NCBI GenBank assembly: GCA_019638495.1
Contig: JAHBTQ010000006.1
Span: forward strand, 1 to 64,000
Direction: 5' to 3'
DNA length: 64,000 nucleotides
Origin: Taibaiella sp.
GTDB taxonomy: Bacteria; Bacteroidota; Bacteroidia; Chitinophagales; Chitinophagaceae
The translations under genes were made by a program, and so were the position numbers. The notes beneath the pieces were generated by a model, which made no database searches, was not told the origin of the DNA, and worked only from the letters and a program-made list of their open reading frames with translations. Shown in pieces: positions 18,275 through 26,424 of the stretch (the first letter of the stretch is position 1; every line of letters begins with the position of its first letter).

Positions 18275-20425
18275 ATGGAATATAAACGAATACTGATAAC
18301 GGCAGCACTCCCATATGCAAATGGTCCTGTACACATAGGGCACCTGGCGGGATGCTATTTGCCGGCAGATATATATGCACGCTACCAGCGCGCGCAAAAG
18401 AGAGATGTAAAGTTTGTATGTGGTAGCGACGAGCATGGCGTGCCCATTACCATCCGCGCAATGAAAGAGGGCATAACGCCCCAGGATGTGGTGGACAAAT
18501 ACAACGCCATCATCCGCGACAGCTTTGCGGATATGGGCATAGCGTTCGACATATACTCGCGCACATCTAACATGACGCACCATGAGACTTCTCAGGCTTT
18601 CTTCAAAAAGCTGTATGACGATGAAGTGTTTGAAGAGCGCGAGAGCGAGCAATACTACGACGAGGAAAAGAACACCTTCCTGGCAGACAGGTACATAGTT
18701 GGCACCTGCCCTGTGTGCAGTAACGACAACGCATATGGCGACCAATGCGAAAAGTGTGGCTCTACCCTCTCTCCCGAGCAACTGATAAACCCACGAAGCG
18801 CACTGAGTAGTGCACCATTGGTGAAACGCAAAACGAAACACTGGTACTTCCCACTGAATAAGTCGGAGGCGTGGCTGCGCGAGTGGATAGTAGAGGGCAA
18901 AAAAGACGAGTGGAAAGCCAACGTTTACGGCCAATGTAAGAGCTGGATAGAAAGCGGGCTTCAGCCCCGCGCCATGACAAGAGACAGCAACTGGGGCGTG
19001 CCTGTTCCATTGCCAGACGCACAAGGTAAGGTGTTGTATGTATGGTTCGATGCGCCTATTGGCTACATCAGCGCGACTAAAGAGCTGACACCGCAATGGG
19101 CCGACTACTGGTGTAAAGAGGACACCAAGCTGGTACACTTCATTGGCAAGGACAATATCGTGTTCCACTGTATCATATTCCCGTCTATGCTGAAGGCACA
19201 TGGCGGTTTTGTGCTGCCGGAAAATGTGCCCGCTAATGAGTTCCTGAATATAGAGGGACAAAAGGTATCGACCTCCCGCAACTGGGCTGTTTGGGTAGAT
19301 GAATATGTAAAGGACTTCCCGGGCCAGCAGGATGTGCTGCGCTATGTACTCTGTGCTAATGCGCCTGAAAGCAAGGACAACGACTTTACCTGGAAAGACT
19401 TCCAGGACCGCACCAACAATGAGCTTGTTTCGGTATTTGGCAACTTTGTTAACCGCGCCTTTGTGCTGATGCACAAGCTGTGTGGTGGCCGGGTACCTAA
19501 GCTGCATGAAGACGTGATGGACGATGCAGACCGCCTACTGATAGAAGAAATAAAGTCGGCTAAAACGCGCGTTGAGAACAACCTGGAGTCATATCGTTTC
19601 CGCGATGCACTGTATGAGGTGATAGACCTGAGCCGCAAGGGCAATAAATACATGCAGGACAAGCAGCCGTGGATCGCAGCCAAGACACTGGAAACACAAC
19701 CGGAAAACCAGAAGCTGATAGATAATTGCCTGCACCTGTGCCTGCAGCTGACAGCCAACCTGGCTATTCTCGCCAATCCATTCCTCCCCTTCACTGCTAA
19801 GAAAATGTGCGGCCTGATGAAAGTGGTGGACCGCATGCTGGAGTGGGAAAATGCCGGCCGCATAGACTTGCTGAAAGTGGGCTACCCGCTGCCTGCGCCG
19901 GAACTGCTGTTCCGCAAGATAGAAGATGGCGAGGTAGCAGCACAGGTAGAGAAATTACATAACAACCTAAAGAAATCGCAAATGGAAAATTCCAGCAGCC
20001 AAATTCCAAGTTCCAAAGTGGAAAATTCCAAAGAACAAGGTCCGAATTCCGAATCCCAAATTCGAAATTCCGTTGAATCGGCATACCTGCCGCCAAAGCC
20101 GGAGATAACGATCGACGACTTTGCCAAGATAGATCTGCGCGTAGCTACTATATTAAGCGCTGAAAAGGTGGAAAAAGCTGATAAACTTTTGAAGCTGGAA
20201 CTGGACTTGGGATATGAAAAACGCACAGTGCTTTCGGGTATCGCCATGCACTTTAAGCCGGAGGATATTGTGAGCAAGCAGGTTACTGTAGTGGCTAACC
20301 TGGCACCCCGTAAGATGCGCGGCATAGAGAGTAAAGGCATGATACTGATGGCGCAGAACCTGGATGGAGGGCTGGTATTTGCCGCTCCCATAGAGCGTGC
20401 AGACAATGGTGGAGAGGTAAGGTAG
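18275..20425 (+). CDS. metG: Methionyl-tRNA synthetase with C-terminal tRNA-binding domain (716 aa)
   Basis: Charges tRNA-Met. The HIGH motif is HIGH at residues 20-23 (PVHIGHLAG). A zinc knuckle has Cys145, Cys148, Cys158 and Cys161 (CPVC, CEKC). The KMSKS loop is KVSTS at 330-334, a form common in Bacteroidota. The anticodon-binding helical domain follows. From about residue 606 a Trbp111/EMAP-like OB-fold tRNA-binding domain begins (DFAKIDLRVATI). Between the two lies a low-complexity Ser/Asn/Gln-rich linker (about 568-600) coded by degenerate AATTCC repeats. The start at 18275 places the conserved first strand (RILITAALPYANG) right after the N-terminus. A 427-codon open frame on the opposite strand is a shadow. 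Confidence 0.97.
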   Translation: MEYKRILITAALPYANGPVHIGHLAGCYLPADIYARYQRAQKRDVKFVCGSDEHGVPITIRAMKEGITPQDVVDKYNAIIRDSFADMGIAFDIYSRTSNMTHHETSQAFFKKLYDDEVFEERESEQYYDEEKNTFLADRYIVGTCPVCSNDNAYGDQCEKCGSTLSPEQLINPRSALSSAPLVKRKTKHWYFPLNKSEAWLREWIVEGKKDEWKANVYGQCKSWIESGLQPRAMTRDSNWGVPVPLPDAQGKVLYVWFDAPIGYISATKELTPQWADYWCKEDTKLVHFIGKDNIVFHCIIFPSMLKAHGGFVLPENVPANEFLNIEGQKVSTSRNWAVWVDEYVKDFPGQQDVLRYVLCANAPESKDNDFTWKDFQDRTNNELVSVFGNFVNRAFVLMHKLCGGRVPKLHEDVMDDADRLLIEEIKSAKTRVENNLESYRFRDALYEVIDLSRKGNKYMQDKQPWIAAKTLETQPENQKLIDNCLHLCLQLTANLAILANPFLPFTAKKMCGLMKVVDRMLEWENAGRIDLLKVGYPLPAPELLFRKIEDGEVAAQVEKLHNNLKKSQMENSSSQIPSSKVENSKEQGPNSESQIRNSVESAYLPPKPEITIDDFAKIDLRVATILSAEKVEKADKLLKLELDLGYEKRTVLSGIAMHFKPEDIVSKQVTVVANLAPRKMRGIESKGMILMAQNLDGGLVFAAPIERADNGGEVR
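19978..20075 (+). repeat. AATTCC-type short repeats inside the metG linker
   Basis: The stretch carries repeated AAATTCC, GGAAAATTCC and CCGAATTCCGAAT words in both orientations. It codes for a Ser/Asn/Gln-rich linker between catalytic and tRNA-binding domains. The base pattern is unlike flanking metG and looks like an intergenic-type repeat that has been kept in frame. Confidence 0.6.
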
Positions 20426-20457
20426 CATTAGAATTCCATGAAAATCTATTAAATCTG

Positions 20458-20488
20458 TTGCATTATTACTGCAAACCCGCTATATTTG
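20458..20488 (+). promoter_or_regulatory. Promoter of rpsP
   Basis: TTG at 20458-20460 and TATATTTG at 20481-20488 are separated by 20 bp, matching the Bacteroidota -33/-7 architecture. The box ends 46 bp before the ATG at 20535. Confidence 0.65.
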
Positions 20489-20534
20489 CAGTCCTTAAAA
20501 TTTATTGTTTAACGCAAAATAATTTCTATTATTT

Positions 20535-21047
20535 ATGTCGGTAAAAATTCGCCTGCAGAGACATGGGTCAAAGAAGCGCCCATTCTACTTCATCGTGGCA
20601 GCAAGCACAACAGCTCCCCGCGATGGTAAATTCATTGAAAAGCTTGGTACTTACAACCCGCTGACTGTACCGGCTACTATCCGTGTAAACCGTGAACGTG
20701 CCCTCCACTGGCTGGATAAAGGTGCACAACCTACTAACACTTGCCGCAGGATCCTTTCTTTCAAAGGCGTTCTGTACCTGAAGCACCTGATGCGCGGCGT
20801 ATCGCTGAACCTCTTTACAGAGCAGGAAGCTATGGACAAGTTTGAAAAGTGGAATGGTGAGCATGAAGAACTGGTAGCTCGTCGTGAGGAAGCGCACCGT
20901 AAGCACAAAGCCGAGAAGCGCGCTGAAACTATGAAAGAGTCAGTTCGTAAAGTAGAAGAAAAGAATCTCGCAAAAGCTGCACAGGCTGAAACTGCTGACC
21001 AACCGGAAACGGAAGGTGGTGAGGCAGAAGCACCTGCTGAAGCATAA
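20535..21047 (+). CDS. rpsP: 30S ribosomal protein S16 with acidic C-terminal extension (170 aa)
   Basis: Small-subunit protein. The N-terminal 80-90 residues hold the whole S16 fold ([16 protein letters not shown], then [19 protein letters not shown]). The rest is an extension of alternating charge ending in an Ala/Glu-rich tail ([10 protein letters not shown]). Such long S16 tails are usual in Bacteroidota but absent from E. coli (82 aa). In many bacteria rpsP is followed by rimM, trmD and rplS; here a terminator follows at once and trmD lies 2.5 kb away. It has a well-formed promoter at 20458-20488. Confidence 0.97.
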   Translation: MSVKIRLQRHGSKKRPFYFIVAASTTAPRDGKFIEKLGTYNPLTVPATIRVNRERALHWLDKGAQPTNTCRRILSFKGVLYLKHLMRGVSLNLFTEQEAMDKFEKWNGEHEELVARREEAHRKHKAEKRAETMKESVRKVEEKNLAKAAQAETADQPETEGGEAEAPAEA

Positions 21048-21072
21048 TATGCAGAAGATAAGAAAAGCAGAA

Positions 21073-21099
21073 AGCTGCCGGGCAACCGGCGGCTTTTTT
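21073..21099 (+). terminator. Rho-independent terminator of rpsP
   Basis: Stem 21073-21081 with 21086-21094 (9 bp, one G-U pair), GCAA tetraloop, then a run of six T. It also lies just beyond the stop of the converging GNAT gene (21118), but has no T-run in that direction. Confidence 0.9.
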
Positions 21100-21117
21100 G
21101 TTTTATACCCTATTCTA

Positions 21118-21633
21118 TCAGAGCGGACTCCGGAGCATGTATGACCAATATCCGTCCCCCAGCGTACCGTTACGTTTGAACTTAAATCGCTCCAGCACTG
21201 CCTGCGACCGGATGTTCTCCGGGTGTACAATAGCATCAATGAAATGTAGTCCCATTTCGCGCCAACCGTAGTTTATCGCTGCTGCCAATGCCTGTGACAT
21301 TATGCCTTTCCCTTGCACAGAAGGGTGGAGCATATACCCTACCTCTGCCCGAAACTCTTCTTTGTTGATTACATGATAGCCCACACTACCCAGGTATGTA
21401 TCGTCTTCGTGCATTGATATCGCCCACTGAATGCCCTCATTTGCCTCCGTCATGCCCGTTATCTTATCTATCAGTGCATTGATATCGTCAAGCGAGTTGG
21501 GACGTGGGCGGTTGATGTGCCGCATCACATCTTCATTTGTACGTAACTCAAAAAGTTCCGGTGCATCGTCAAAGGTTATGCGGCGCAGAACAAGGCGTTG
21601 CGTGTGAATGATGGGGAAAGGATTGAATTTCAT
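21118..21633 (-). CDS. GNAT-family N-acetyltransferase, RimJ/RimL-like (171 aa)
   Basis: Acetyl-CoA-dependent acetyltransferase. RLVLRRITFDDAPELFELR near the start and VGYMLHPSVQGKGIMSQAL (acetyl-CoA loop Q/R-x-x-G-x-G/A form, QGKGIM) are typical of the RimJ/RimL branch that acetylates protein N-termini or small amines; the substrate is unknown. I start it at ATG 21633 (MKFNPFPIIHTQRL), where family similarity begins. The frame stays open for another 72 codons upstream, but those read straight through the 11-bp minisatellite (KPEANRKQTGS repeated) and are very unlikely to be translated as part of the enzyme. It converges on rpsP. Confidence 0.85.
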   Translation of the reverse strand: MKFNPFPIIHTQRLVLRRITFDDAPELFELRTNEDVMRHINRPRPNSLDDINALIDKITGMTEANEGIQWAISMHEDDTYLGSVGYHVINKEEFRAEVGYMLHPSVQGKGIMSQALAAAINYGWREMGLHFIDAIVHPENIRSQAVLERFKFKRNGTLGDGYWSYMLRSPL

Positions 21634-21696
21634 TGAACCTAAATTTAGATGATAAGATGAATGTGCGACCGTCTGTGCTACAAAATTAATATCCAA

Positions 21697-21822
21697 CTTC
21701 CGGTTTGCTTCCGGTTTGCTTCCGGTTTGCTTCCGGTTTGCTTCCGGTTTGCTTCCGGTTTGCTTCCGGTTTGCTTCCGGTTTGCTTCCGGTTTGCTTCC
21801 GGTTTGCTTCCGGTTTGCTTCC
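21697..21822. repeat. 11-bp minisatellite, about 11.5 perfect copies
   Basis: The unit CTTCCGGTTTG repeats head to tail with no visible error. Because 11 is not a multiple of 3, every frame on a strand reads the same 33-bp/11-residue period (FASGLLPVCFR on plus, SKPEANRKQTG on minus), and no frame meets a stop inside the array. It lies 64 bp upstream of the GNAT start. Perfect copies indicate recent slippage. Confidence 0.97.
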
Positions 21823-22206
21823 GCCTCCGCCTGCGGCTACGGCGGACACATCCGGTTATTATCGTTTGTCTGAATCAGAATGTTCGAAATTTAAGGATTG
21901 GCAGAATTGTTCCGATTCTTGCTGCCGAACCAAGGCAGAAATTCCCGAACTTTTCGGTGGGCTCCATGATATTCTTCGTCTGCGCCACAAAGCTATGATG
22001 GGTGAGGGAGAATGCCGAAAATTGACGCTGAAAGATATCAACATTTTGAAAGTGCATTGGGCCGTAGTTTGGAAAGCTCACACTCCGTGGATCTCTGGCA
22101 GTTGCAAACTGCAACCTCATGTGTGGCACACGAGCTGGCCGGCCCACAACCTACGCGCCAAACTCGCGCTAGTGGGGTCAAACAAAATGCTATCTTTATT
22201 TTCTGG
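21823..22206. other. 384-bp stretch without a convincing gene; GC-rich palindrome
   Basis: Adjacent to the minisatellite an imperfect palindrome spans 21826-21846 (TCCGCC with GGCGGA arms). The word CGTCTGYGCYACAAA occurs at 21670-21684 and again at 21978-21992, bracketing the minisatellite and this stretch as a diverged direct repeat. Open frames here are short, run through repeats and show no family signature. Confidence 0.5.
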
Positions 22207-22623
22207 ATGAAGGTTAAAATAGCAGTGACATTTGCATGTATTGTGTTGCTCTACATAGGCTGGAGTGAGTTAATACCTAACTGGACATTTAGGAAGGATT
22301 ATCTAAATATTGCCTCCAGAATCATCTTTGAATTCTCCCTCCTGGCTTTAATCATTTGTGTTACTCTACTTCTAAAAGCAAACATGAAGCTGATAATTAT
22401 TTTAGGAGTTGCATTGTCCTTTGCATTTATTGCTATCGCCTGGGGCGAAATAAACCCCATAGATACCACTACTGAACCGAAAGATAAGTGGACATTAGAA
22501 AGATATACTGATGGGAGTAAATTAACAGTGCGTGAATACCAAAATGCAAAGACTGGCGAAAAAATCACTGATACAGTGAGGGTGCATGATTATGCGATAT
22601 TCAGAAAATTTGTTGGTGAGTAA
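22207..22623 (+). CDS. Small membrane protein, unrecognised (138 aa)
   Basis: I do not recognise a family. From ATG 22207 the protein has three hydrophobic segments (about residues 3-20, 35-55 and 58-78), then a soluble C-terminal part of about 55 residues (KWTLERYTDGSKLTVREY). This suggests an inner-membrane anchor with the tail on one face. The frame is open 65 codons further upstream, but that part has no hydrophobic or conserved character. A TATCTTTA box (22191-22198) ends 8 bp before ATG 22207, which supports the later start and a very short mRNA leader. No partner is evident. Confidence 0.65.
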   Translation: MKVKIAVTFACIVLLYIGWSELIPNWTFRKDYLNIASRIIFEFSLLALIICVTLLLKANMKLIIILGVALSFAFIAIAWGEINPIDTTTEPKDKWTLERYTDGSKLTVREYQNAKTGEKITDTVRVHDYAIFRKFVGE

Positions 22624-22683
22624 TATGATTTCAAACTGAGACACTACCTTATTTTGGTTAGACTAATCATTCTGCCTGTAATC

Positions 22684-22881
22684 ATGAAAACCAACAAAGA
22701 TCGGGACCTTGCCAACAGCCTGCCCACCAATGCAAAACCGGCGCAGCGTGTGGCTTGGCACAAAGAACACGCGACGGCGTGTGGCTGCAGGCCCTTGCTG
22801 GAGGGCATACTAGATACAATAGCTGCTGAAGAAAATACAAACACGAAAACAATGCCCACAACATGGACAAACTGGACCTGA
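22684..22881 (+). CDS. Small hypothetical protein overlapping the GyrI-like gene (65 aa)
   Basis: Starts MKTNKDRDLANSLPTNAKPA and continues with RVAWHKEHATACGCRPL. The His/Cys spacing (W-H-x-x-H, C-x-C) could bind metal, but I cannot name a family with confidence. Its last 19 bp overlap the start of the next gene (22863) in another frame, which suggests translational coupling. The C-terminal 20 residues (Thr/Asn/Trp) are low complexity and may be non-conserved. An in-frame start ten codons upstream is possible. Confidence 0.5.
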   Translation: MKTNKDRDLANSLPTNAKPAQRVAWHKEHATACGCRPLLEGILDTIAAEENTNTKTMPTTWTNWT

Positions 22882-23474
22882 AAAAAGAGTATAGTGCGCT
22901 ATACAAAGTGAAAGCAAATGACATAGCCATTGTGGACGTGCCCACCCTGCCCTACCTGATGTGCGATGGCCACGGCGACCCGAACAGTTCCCCGATCTTT
23001 CGCGATGCGGTGGAGGCACTATATAGCATTGCCTACACTATAAAGTTTGATGTGAAAAAGGCGGGCGGGCAAGACTTTGCCGTGATGCCGCTGGAGGGCC
23101 AGTGGTGGGCCGATGATATGCGCGCCTTTGCCACAGGCAACAGGGAAAAATGGAAGTGGACAATGATGATACTGCAGCCAGCGTTCGTGACCAATGCAAT
23201 GGTGGAAGAGGCCAGAAAAAAGGTGACGGAGAAAAAGGACGTAAAGATGGCTGCGAAGGTGGTCTTTGGCGAGCAACATGAGGGCAAATGCGCACAACTG
23301 CTGCATATTGGTCCGTATAGCGAGGAGACGGAGAACATACAAAAGCTCCACCGCTTCATAGCTGACAATGGCTATAAACTGCATGGCAAACACCGGGAGA
23401 TATACCTGAGTGATATGCGCCGAACGGCACCGGAAAAGCTTAAGACTATTATCAGGCAGCCGATGGTGCGCTGA
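22863..23474 (+). CDS. GyrI-like small-molecule-binding domain protein (203 aa)
   Basis: Stand-alone protein of the GyrI-like/SOUL-AraC effector-binding superfamily (COG4832 type), without a DNA-binding domain. Characteristic parts are [13 protein letters not shown] near residue 30, the central [12 protein letters not shown] and the second-half repeat [19 protein letters not shown] with EIYLSDMRR. These proteins bind, and in some cases hydrolyse, small amphipathic compounds; the ligand here is unknown. It follows the 65-residue ORF with overlap, and trmD starts 35 bp downstream behind its own -7 box. Confidence 0.8.
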   Translation: MDKLDLKKEYSALYKVKANDIAIVDVPTLPYLMCDGHGDPNSSPIFRDAVEALYSIAYTIKFDVKKAGGQDFAVMPLEGQWWADDMRAFATGNREKWKWTMMILQPAFVTNAMVEEARKKVTEKKDVKMAAKVVFGEQHEGKCAQLLHIGPYSEETENIQKLHRFIADNGYKLHGKHREIYLSDMRRTAPEKLKTIIRQPMVR

Positions 23475-23494
23475 CGCGCCTGCAATTAGAATAC

Positions 23495-23502
23495 TATCTT
23501 TG
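23495..23502 (+). promoter_or_regulatory. -7 box (TATCTTTG) abutting trmD
   Basis: A perfect TAnnTTTG box ends 7 bp before the ATG at 23510. With the usual start about 4-5 bases downstream of the box, the mRNA would have a leader of only two or three bases. No strong -33 TTTG is seen. Confidence 0.6.
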
Positions 23503-23509
23503 CCCGCAA

Positions 23510-24187
23510 ATGAGAATAGACATTATCTCTGTGGTGCCGGACCTGCTTGATAGCCCTTTCAGCCATTCTATAATGAAACGCGCTAAGGATAGAGGATTGC
23601 TTGAGGTATTTGTTCACAACCTGCGCGACTATACACCCTACAAACAGGCACAAGTGGACGATTATCAATTTGGTGGCGGGGCCGGCATGGTAATGATGCC
23701 GGAGCCGCTGGCAATACTACTGGATAAATTGAAAGAAGAGCGCCCCTACGATGAGGTGATCTACATGACACCGGATGGCGACCTCTTTGACCAACGGACT
23801 GCAAATACACTGTCGCTGAAGACCAATATGATCATAATCTGCGGCCATTACAAAGGTATTGACGACCGTATACGCCAACATTATGTAACGCGCGAGATAT
23901 CTATTGGCGACTATGTGCTGAGCGGCGGTGAGCTGGCTGCTGCTGTGGTGGTAGATGCCGTGGGCAGGCTGCTGCCGGGCGTACTGAACGATGAAACTTC
24001 TGCCCTGTTCGACTCCTTCCAGGACGGGCTGCTGGCACCACCTGTTTATACGCGGCCAGCCGAATTCAGAGGGTGGAAAGTGCCTGATGTGCTGCTATGT
24101 GGCGACCCTAAAAAGATAGACGAATGGCGCTATGAACAGTCGCTGCAACGGACAAAAGAGCGTAGGCCGGGGTTACTGAACGACTAA
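23510..24187 (+). CDS. trmD: tRNA (guanine-37-N1)-methyltransferase (225 aa)
   Basis: SAM-dependent SPOUT-class enzyme that methylates G37 next to the anticodon of tRNAs reading CNN codons, preventing +1 frameshifts. Diagnostic parts are [13 protein letters not shown] at the N-terminus, [16 protein letters not shown] (55-60 GGGAGM), the trefoil-knot region [11 protein letters not shown] (111-121) and [15 protein letters not shown] (131-145). The length fits the family. rimM and rplS, its common partners, are not adjacent. Transcription probably starts right at the ATG. Confidence 0.97.
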   Translation: MRIDIISVVPDLLDSPFSHSIMKRAKDRGLLEVFVHNLRDYTPYKQAQVDDYQFGGGAGMVMMPEPLAILLDKLKEERPYDEVIYMTPDGDLFDQRTANTLSLKTNMIIICGHYKGIDDRIRQHYVTREISIGDYVLSGGELAAAVVVDAVGRLLPGVLNDETSALFDSFQDGLLAPPVYTRPAEFRGWKVPDVLLCGDPKKIDEWRYEQSLQRTKERRPGLLND

Positions 24188-24254
24188 TGTAAAGAATAGC
24201 ATAAAGCTGCAGGCAGCCGACGGTCAATTGCAGCAAGATTAGTAACTTAGAAAC

Positions 24255-24695
24255 ATGACAAAGTACCTCCTTGCCATATTACTTCCCCTGATGCTTGCTG
24301 CCGCCGCATGCAAAAAGAAGAAGGACCCGCTACCTACAACCATGACTTTTGTAATGGATAAGGACACATTGTGGACAACAACCAATGTGGTGACAGATGC
24401 ATCTACACCGGGAACTGTTTACATAACAGGCACCAGTAAGGACGGCAGCCAAAGCCTGGATATAGCCCTAACCGGCTTCACCGGAGGTAAAAAGACCTAC
24501 GCAATAGACTACCGCGGTACAGGTGGCAACATTACCGGCAATACCGGTCAATATAGGAACGGCAGCAACAGCATTATGGCCCGAACCGGAAAAATAGTGA
24601 TCACCGAAGTGGCTAACGACGTAATGAAAGGCACCTTCGACATGTATTATCTACAGTCAAACTTTACGGGGTCCTTCACCGCTCCTTTGAAATAA
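24255..24695 (+). CDS. Predicted lipoprotein, unrecognised (146 aa)
   Basis: N-terminal lipoprotein signal (LAAAACKKKKD, Cys19), followed by a short, mostly beta-rich sequence (TLWTTTNVVTDASTPGTVYI, GKIVITEVANDVMKGTFD). The GTF motif near the end is common in small Bacteroidota lipoproteins of about 140-160 residues that form lipocalin- or immunoglobulin-like sandwiches; I cannot assign a function. The Lys stretch after Cys19 is not the Ser/Asp-rich export signal described for surface lipoproteins in this phylum, so periplasmic retention is more likely. It ends 5 bp from the stop of the converging FAH gene. Confidence 0.7.
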   Translation: MTKYLLAILLPLMLAAAACKKKKDPLPTTMTFVMDKDTLWTTTNVVTDASTPGTVYITGTSKDGSQSLDIALTGFTGGKKTYAIDYRGTGGNITGNTGQYRNGSNSIMARTGKIVITEVANDVMKGTFDMYYLQSNFTGSFTAPLK

Positions 24696-24700
24696 GACGC

Positions 24701-25312
24701 TTAGCGCACGTTTACCTCCAGCACTTTATCTCCCTCCAGGAAACACTCGAGCCTGTCATTCGTGACCACAGCGCCCACACCAGCCGGTGTGCCTGTAAAA
24801 ATAAGGTCACCTATATTGATCGTAAAAAAGCGGGAAGCGTATGCAATTATCTTTCCCACGTTGAAGATCATATCTGACGTGTTTCCGCGTTGCATGGTCT
24901 CTCCATTCTTATCCAGGCGGAAAGAGATATTGTTCAGTTCGCGGTCTGCAGGTACCGGCCTCAGATCACCCACCGCTGCCGAGCAATCAAACGACTTCGC
25001 GATTTCCCAGGGAAGTCCCTTTGCCTGTTGCTGACGCTGCAGGTCGCGCGCGGTAAAGTCTATACCAAGCGTAATCGCATCGTAGTAGCTATGCGCATAA
25101 TTCTCCTGTATATATTTACCATTTTTACAAATACGTACTACGAATTCACATTCGTATTGTAAATCATCGGTAAACTCCGGATAATAAAGAGGTTTATGCG
25201 GTATGAGTATAGCCCCCTTCGGCTTAATAAAAATAACCGGCTCCGTTGGGAGCTCATTATTTAGTTCTTTGGCGTGATCAGCGTAATTTCGTCCAACACA
25301 AATTATTTTCAT
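24701..25312 (-). CDS. Fumarylacetoacetate hydrolase-family protein (203 aa)
   Basis: Single-domain FAH-fold hydrolase/decarboxylase (MhpD/YcgM-like, COG0179). Seen are MKIICVGRNYADHAKEL at the start, the metal-binding acidic residues around LQYECEFVVRI, and the C-terminal GDLIFTGTPAGVGAV that closes the active site. Members hydrolyse acylpyruvates or decarboxylate oxaloacetate with Mg or Mn; substrate not assignable. The start codon lies only 15 bp from the divergent thioesterase start at 25328, so its promoter must overlap that gene. Confidence 0.9.
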   Translation of the reverse strand: MKIICVGRNYADHAKELNNELPTEPVIFIKPKGAILIPHKPLYYPEFTDDLQYECEFVVRICKNGKYIQENYAHSYYDAITLGIDFTARDLQRQQQAKGLPWEIAKSFDCSAAVGDLRPVPADRELNNISFRLDKNGETMQRGNTSDMIFNVGKIIAYASRFFTINIGDLIFTGTPAGVGAVVTNDRLECFLEGDKVLEVNVR

Positions 25313-25327
25313 ACTTCAGTTTTTAGC

Positions 25328-25768
25328 ATGAGTCGTGTAAAAGTACAATTTCCTCATAACAATCCACTATATATTGCTGATATCGCGGTAAGAATTACTG
25401 ATATTAATTATGGCAATCATGTGGGCAATGATTCAATACTCTCCATCATTCACGAGGCAAGGATGCAAATGCTGGCCCACAGCGGCTTTACGGAGATGAA
25501 CGCCGGTGGCAACAGCCTGATAATGGCTGACGTTACAATAGCCTATAAAGCGGAATCTTTCTATGGTGACAGGCTAAGGATAGCTATTTTTGCAGACGAC
25601 ATTCAGTCGGGCAGTTTCAGCCTGCTATACAAGATCGAAACTACCCGGGGAGATAGGACTATCACAATAGCCCATGCAAGCACCGGAATGGTATGCTTTG
25701 ATTATGAAAAGCGTAAAATTGCACCGATGAGAGACGAACTACGCGCTTTTCTATCCGCTATAGCATGA
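25328..25768 (+). CDS. Hotdog-fold acyl-CoA thioesterase, 4HBT type (146 aa)
   Basis: Contains the 4-hydroxybenzoyl-CoA thioesterase-like motif DINYGNHVGND near residues 22-32 and the long-helix HEARMQMLAHSGFTE, then beta strands ending IAHASTGMVCFDY. Such enzymes hydrolyse acyl-CoA thioesters in the cytoplasm. I start at ATG 25328; the frame is open 18 codons further up but those overlap the divergent FAH gene and lack family character. The stop overlaps the next start (ATGA at 25765), so it is probably cotranslated with yigZ. Confidence 0.85.
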   Translation: MSRVKVQFPHNNPLYIADIAVRITDINYGNHVGNDSILSIIHEARMQMLAHSGFTEMNAGGNSLIMADVTIAYKAESFYGDRLRIAIFADDIQSGSFSLLYKIETTRGDRTITIAHASTGMVCFDYEKRKIAPMRDELRAFLSAIA

Positions 25769-26385
25769 GTGAGCCCTATAAGTACCAGACGATATCCGGG
25801 GAAAGCACCGGCGAGTTCAGGGATCGCGGCAGTAAGTTCCTCGCCTTCGCCTATCCCATAGCAACGCCGGATGATGTAAAAAGACATTTGCAAACTTTAA
25901 AGAAAGCGCATCCTAAGGCAGTGCATCATTGCTATGCCTACCGTATCGGAACCGACGGCCTGCAATATCGCGCAAATGACGATGGCGAGCCATCGGGCAG
26001 TGCCGGCAGGCCCATGCTGGGCCAGATAGACAGTGCAGAGATAACAAACGTGCTTGTTGTCGTTGTTCGCTACTTTGGCGGCACACTGCTTGGCGTGCCC
26101 GGACTTATAAACGCCTATAAGACAGCGACTACAGAGGCCCTGGCAAATGCACCGCGAATAGAAAAGTGGATCGAAAAGAATGTGGAAATACACTTCGACT
26201 ACCCGGCTATGGGAGAAGTGCTGCACCTGCTAAAGCAGGCTGACGCAACGATATACAAGCAGGATCTGCAACTATTCTGCATTGTAACGGCCGGTATACC
26301 AACTGTCCATTATGAGCTTTGTGTAGCGCGGCTCGAAGAGATAAGGGGGCTATCAATAAAGCCCGATGGTGACGAAAAAGGGTGA
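25765..26385 (+). CDS. yigZ: YigZ/IMPACT family protein (206 aa)
   Basis: N-terminal UPF0029 (IMPACT) domain with the hallmark DDGEPSGSAGRPML and the following VVVVRYFGGTLLGVPGLINAYKTA. A smaller C-terminal ferredoxin-like domain follows. Members occur in bacteria, yeast (YIH1) and mammals. The eukaryotic ones act on the GCN2 kinase pathway; the bacterial role is poorly defined. The ATG overlaps the stop of the thioesterase by ATGA. Confidence 0.93.
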   Translation: MSEPYKYQTISGESTGEFRDRGSKFLAFAYPIATPDDVKRHLQTLKKAHPKAVHHCYAYRIGTDGLQYRANDDGEPSGSAGRPMLGQIDSAEITNVLVVVVRYFGGTLLGVPGLINAYKTATTEALANAPRIEKWIEKNVEIHFDYPAMGEVLHLLKQADATIYKQDLQLFCIVTAGIPTVHYELCVARLEEIRGLSIKPDGDEKG

Positions 26386-26424
26386 GGAAGCCATGCTACC
26401 CCACCCCATCAAATTCATTTCTAA

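Noticed and set aside
18224..19507. 427-codon minus-strand frame opposite metG
   Set aside because: It has no family signature, and metG on the plus strand carries all MetRS motifs. It is a long antisense shadow.
21697..21822. CRISPR array
   Set aside because: The repeats are 11 bp, head to tail and without spacers; no cas genes are in the window.
21634..21849. 72-codon N-terminal extension of the GNAT enzyme
   Set aside because: It is composed of the minisatellite translation plus a palindrome; the GNAT fold begins at ATG 21633.
22012..22206. 65-codon extension of the small membrane protein
   Set aside because: No hydrophobic or conserved character, and a -7 box sits just before ATG 22207.
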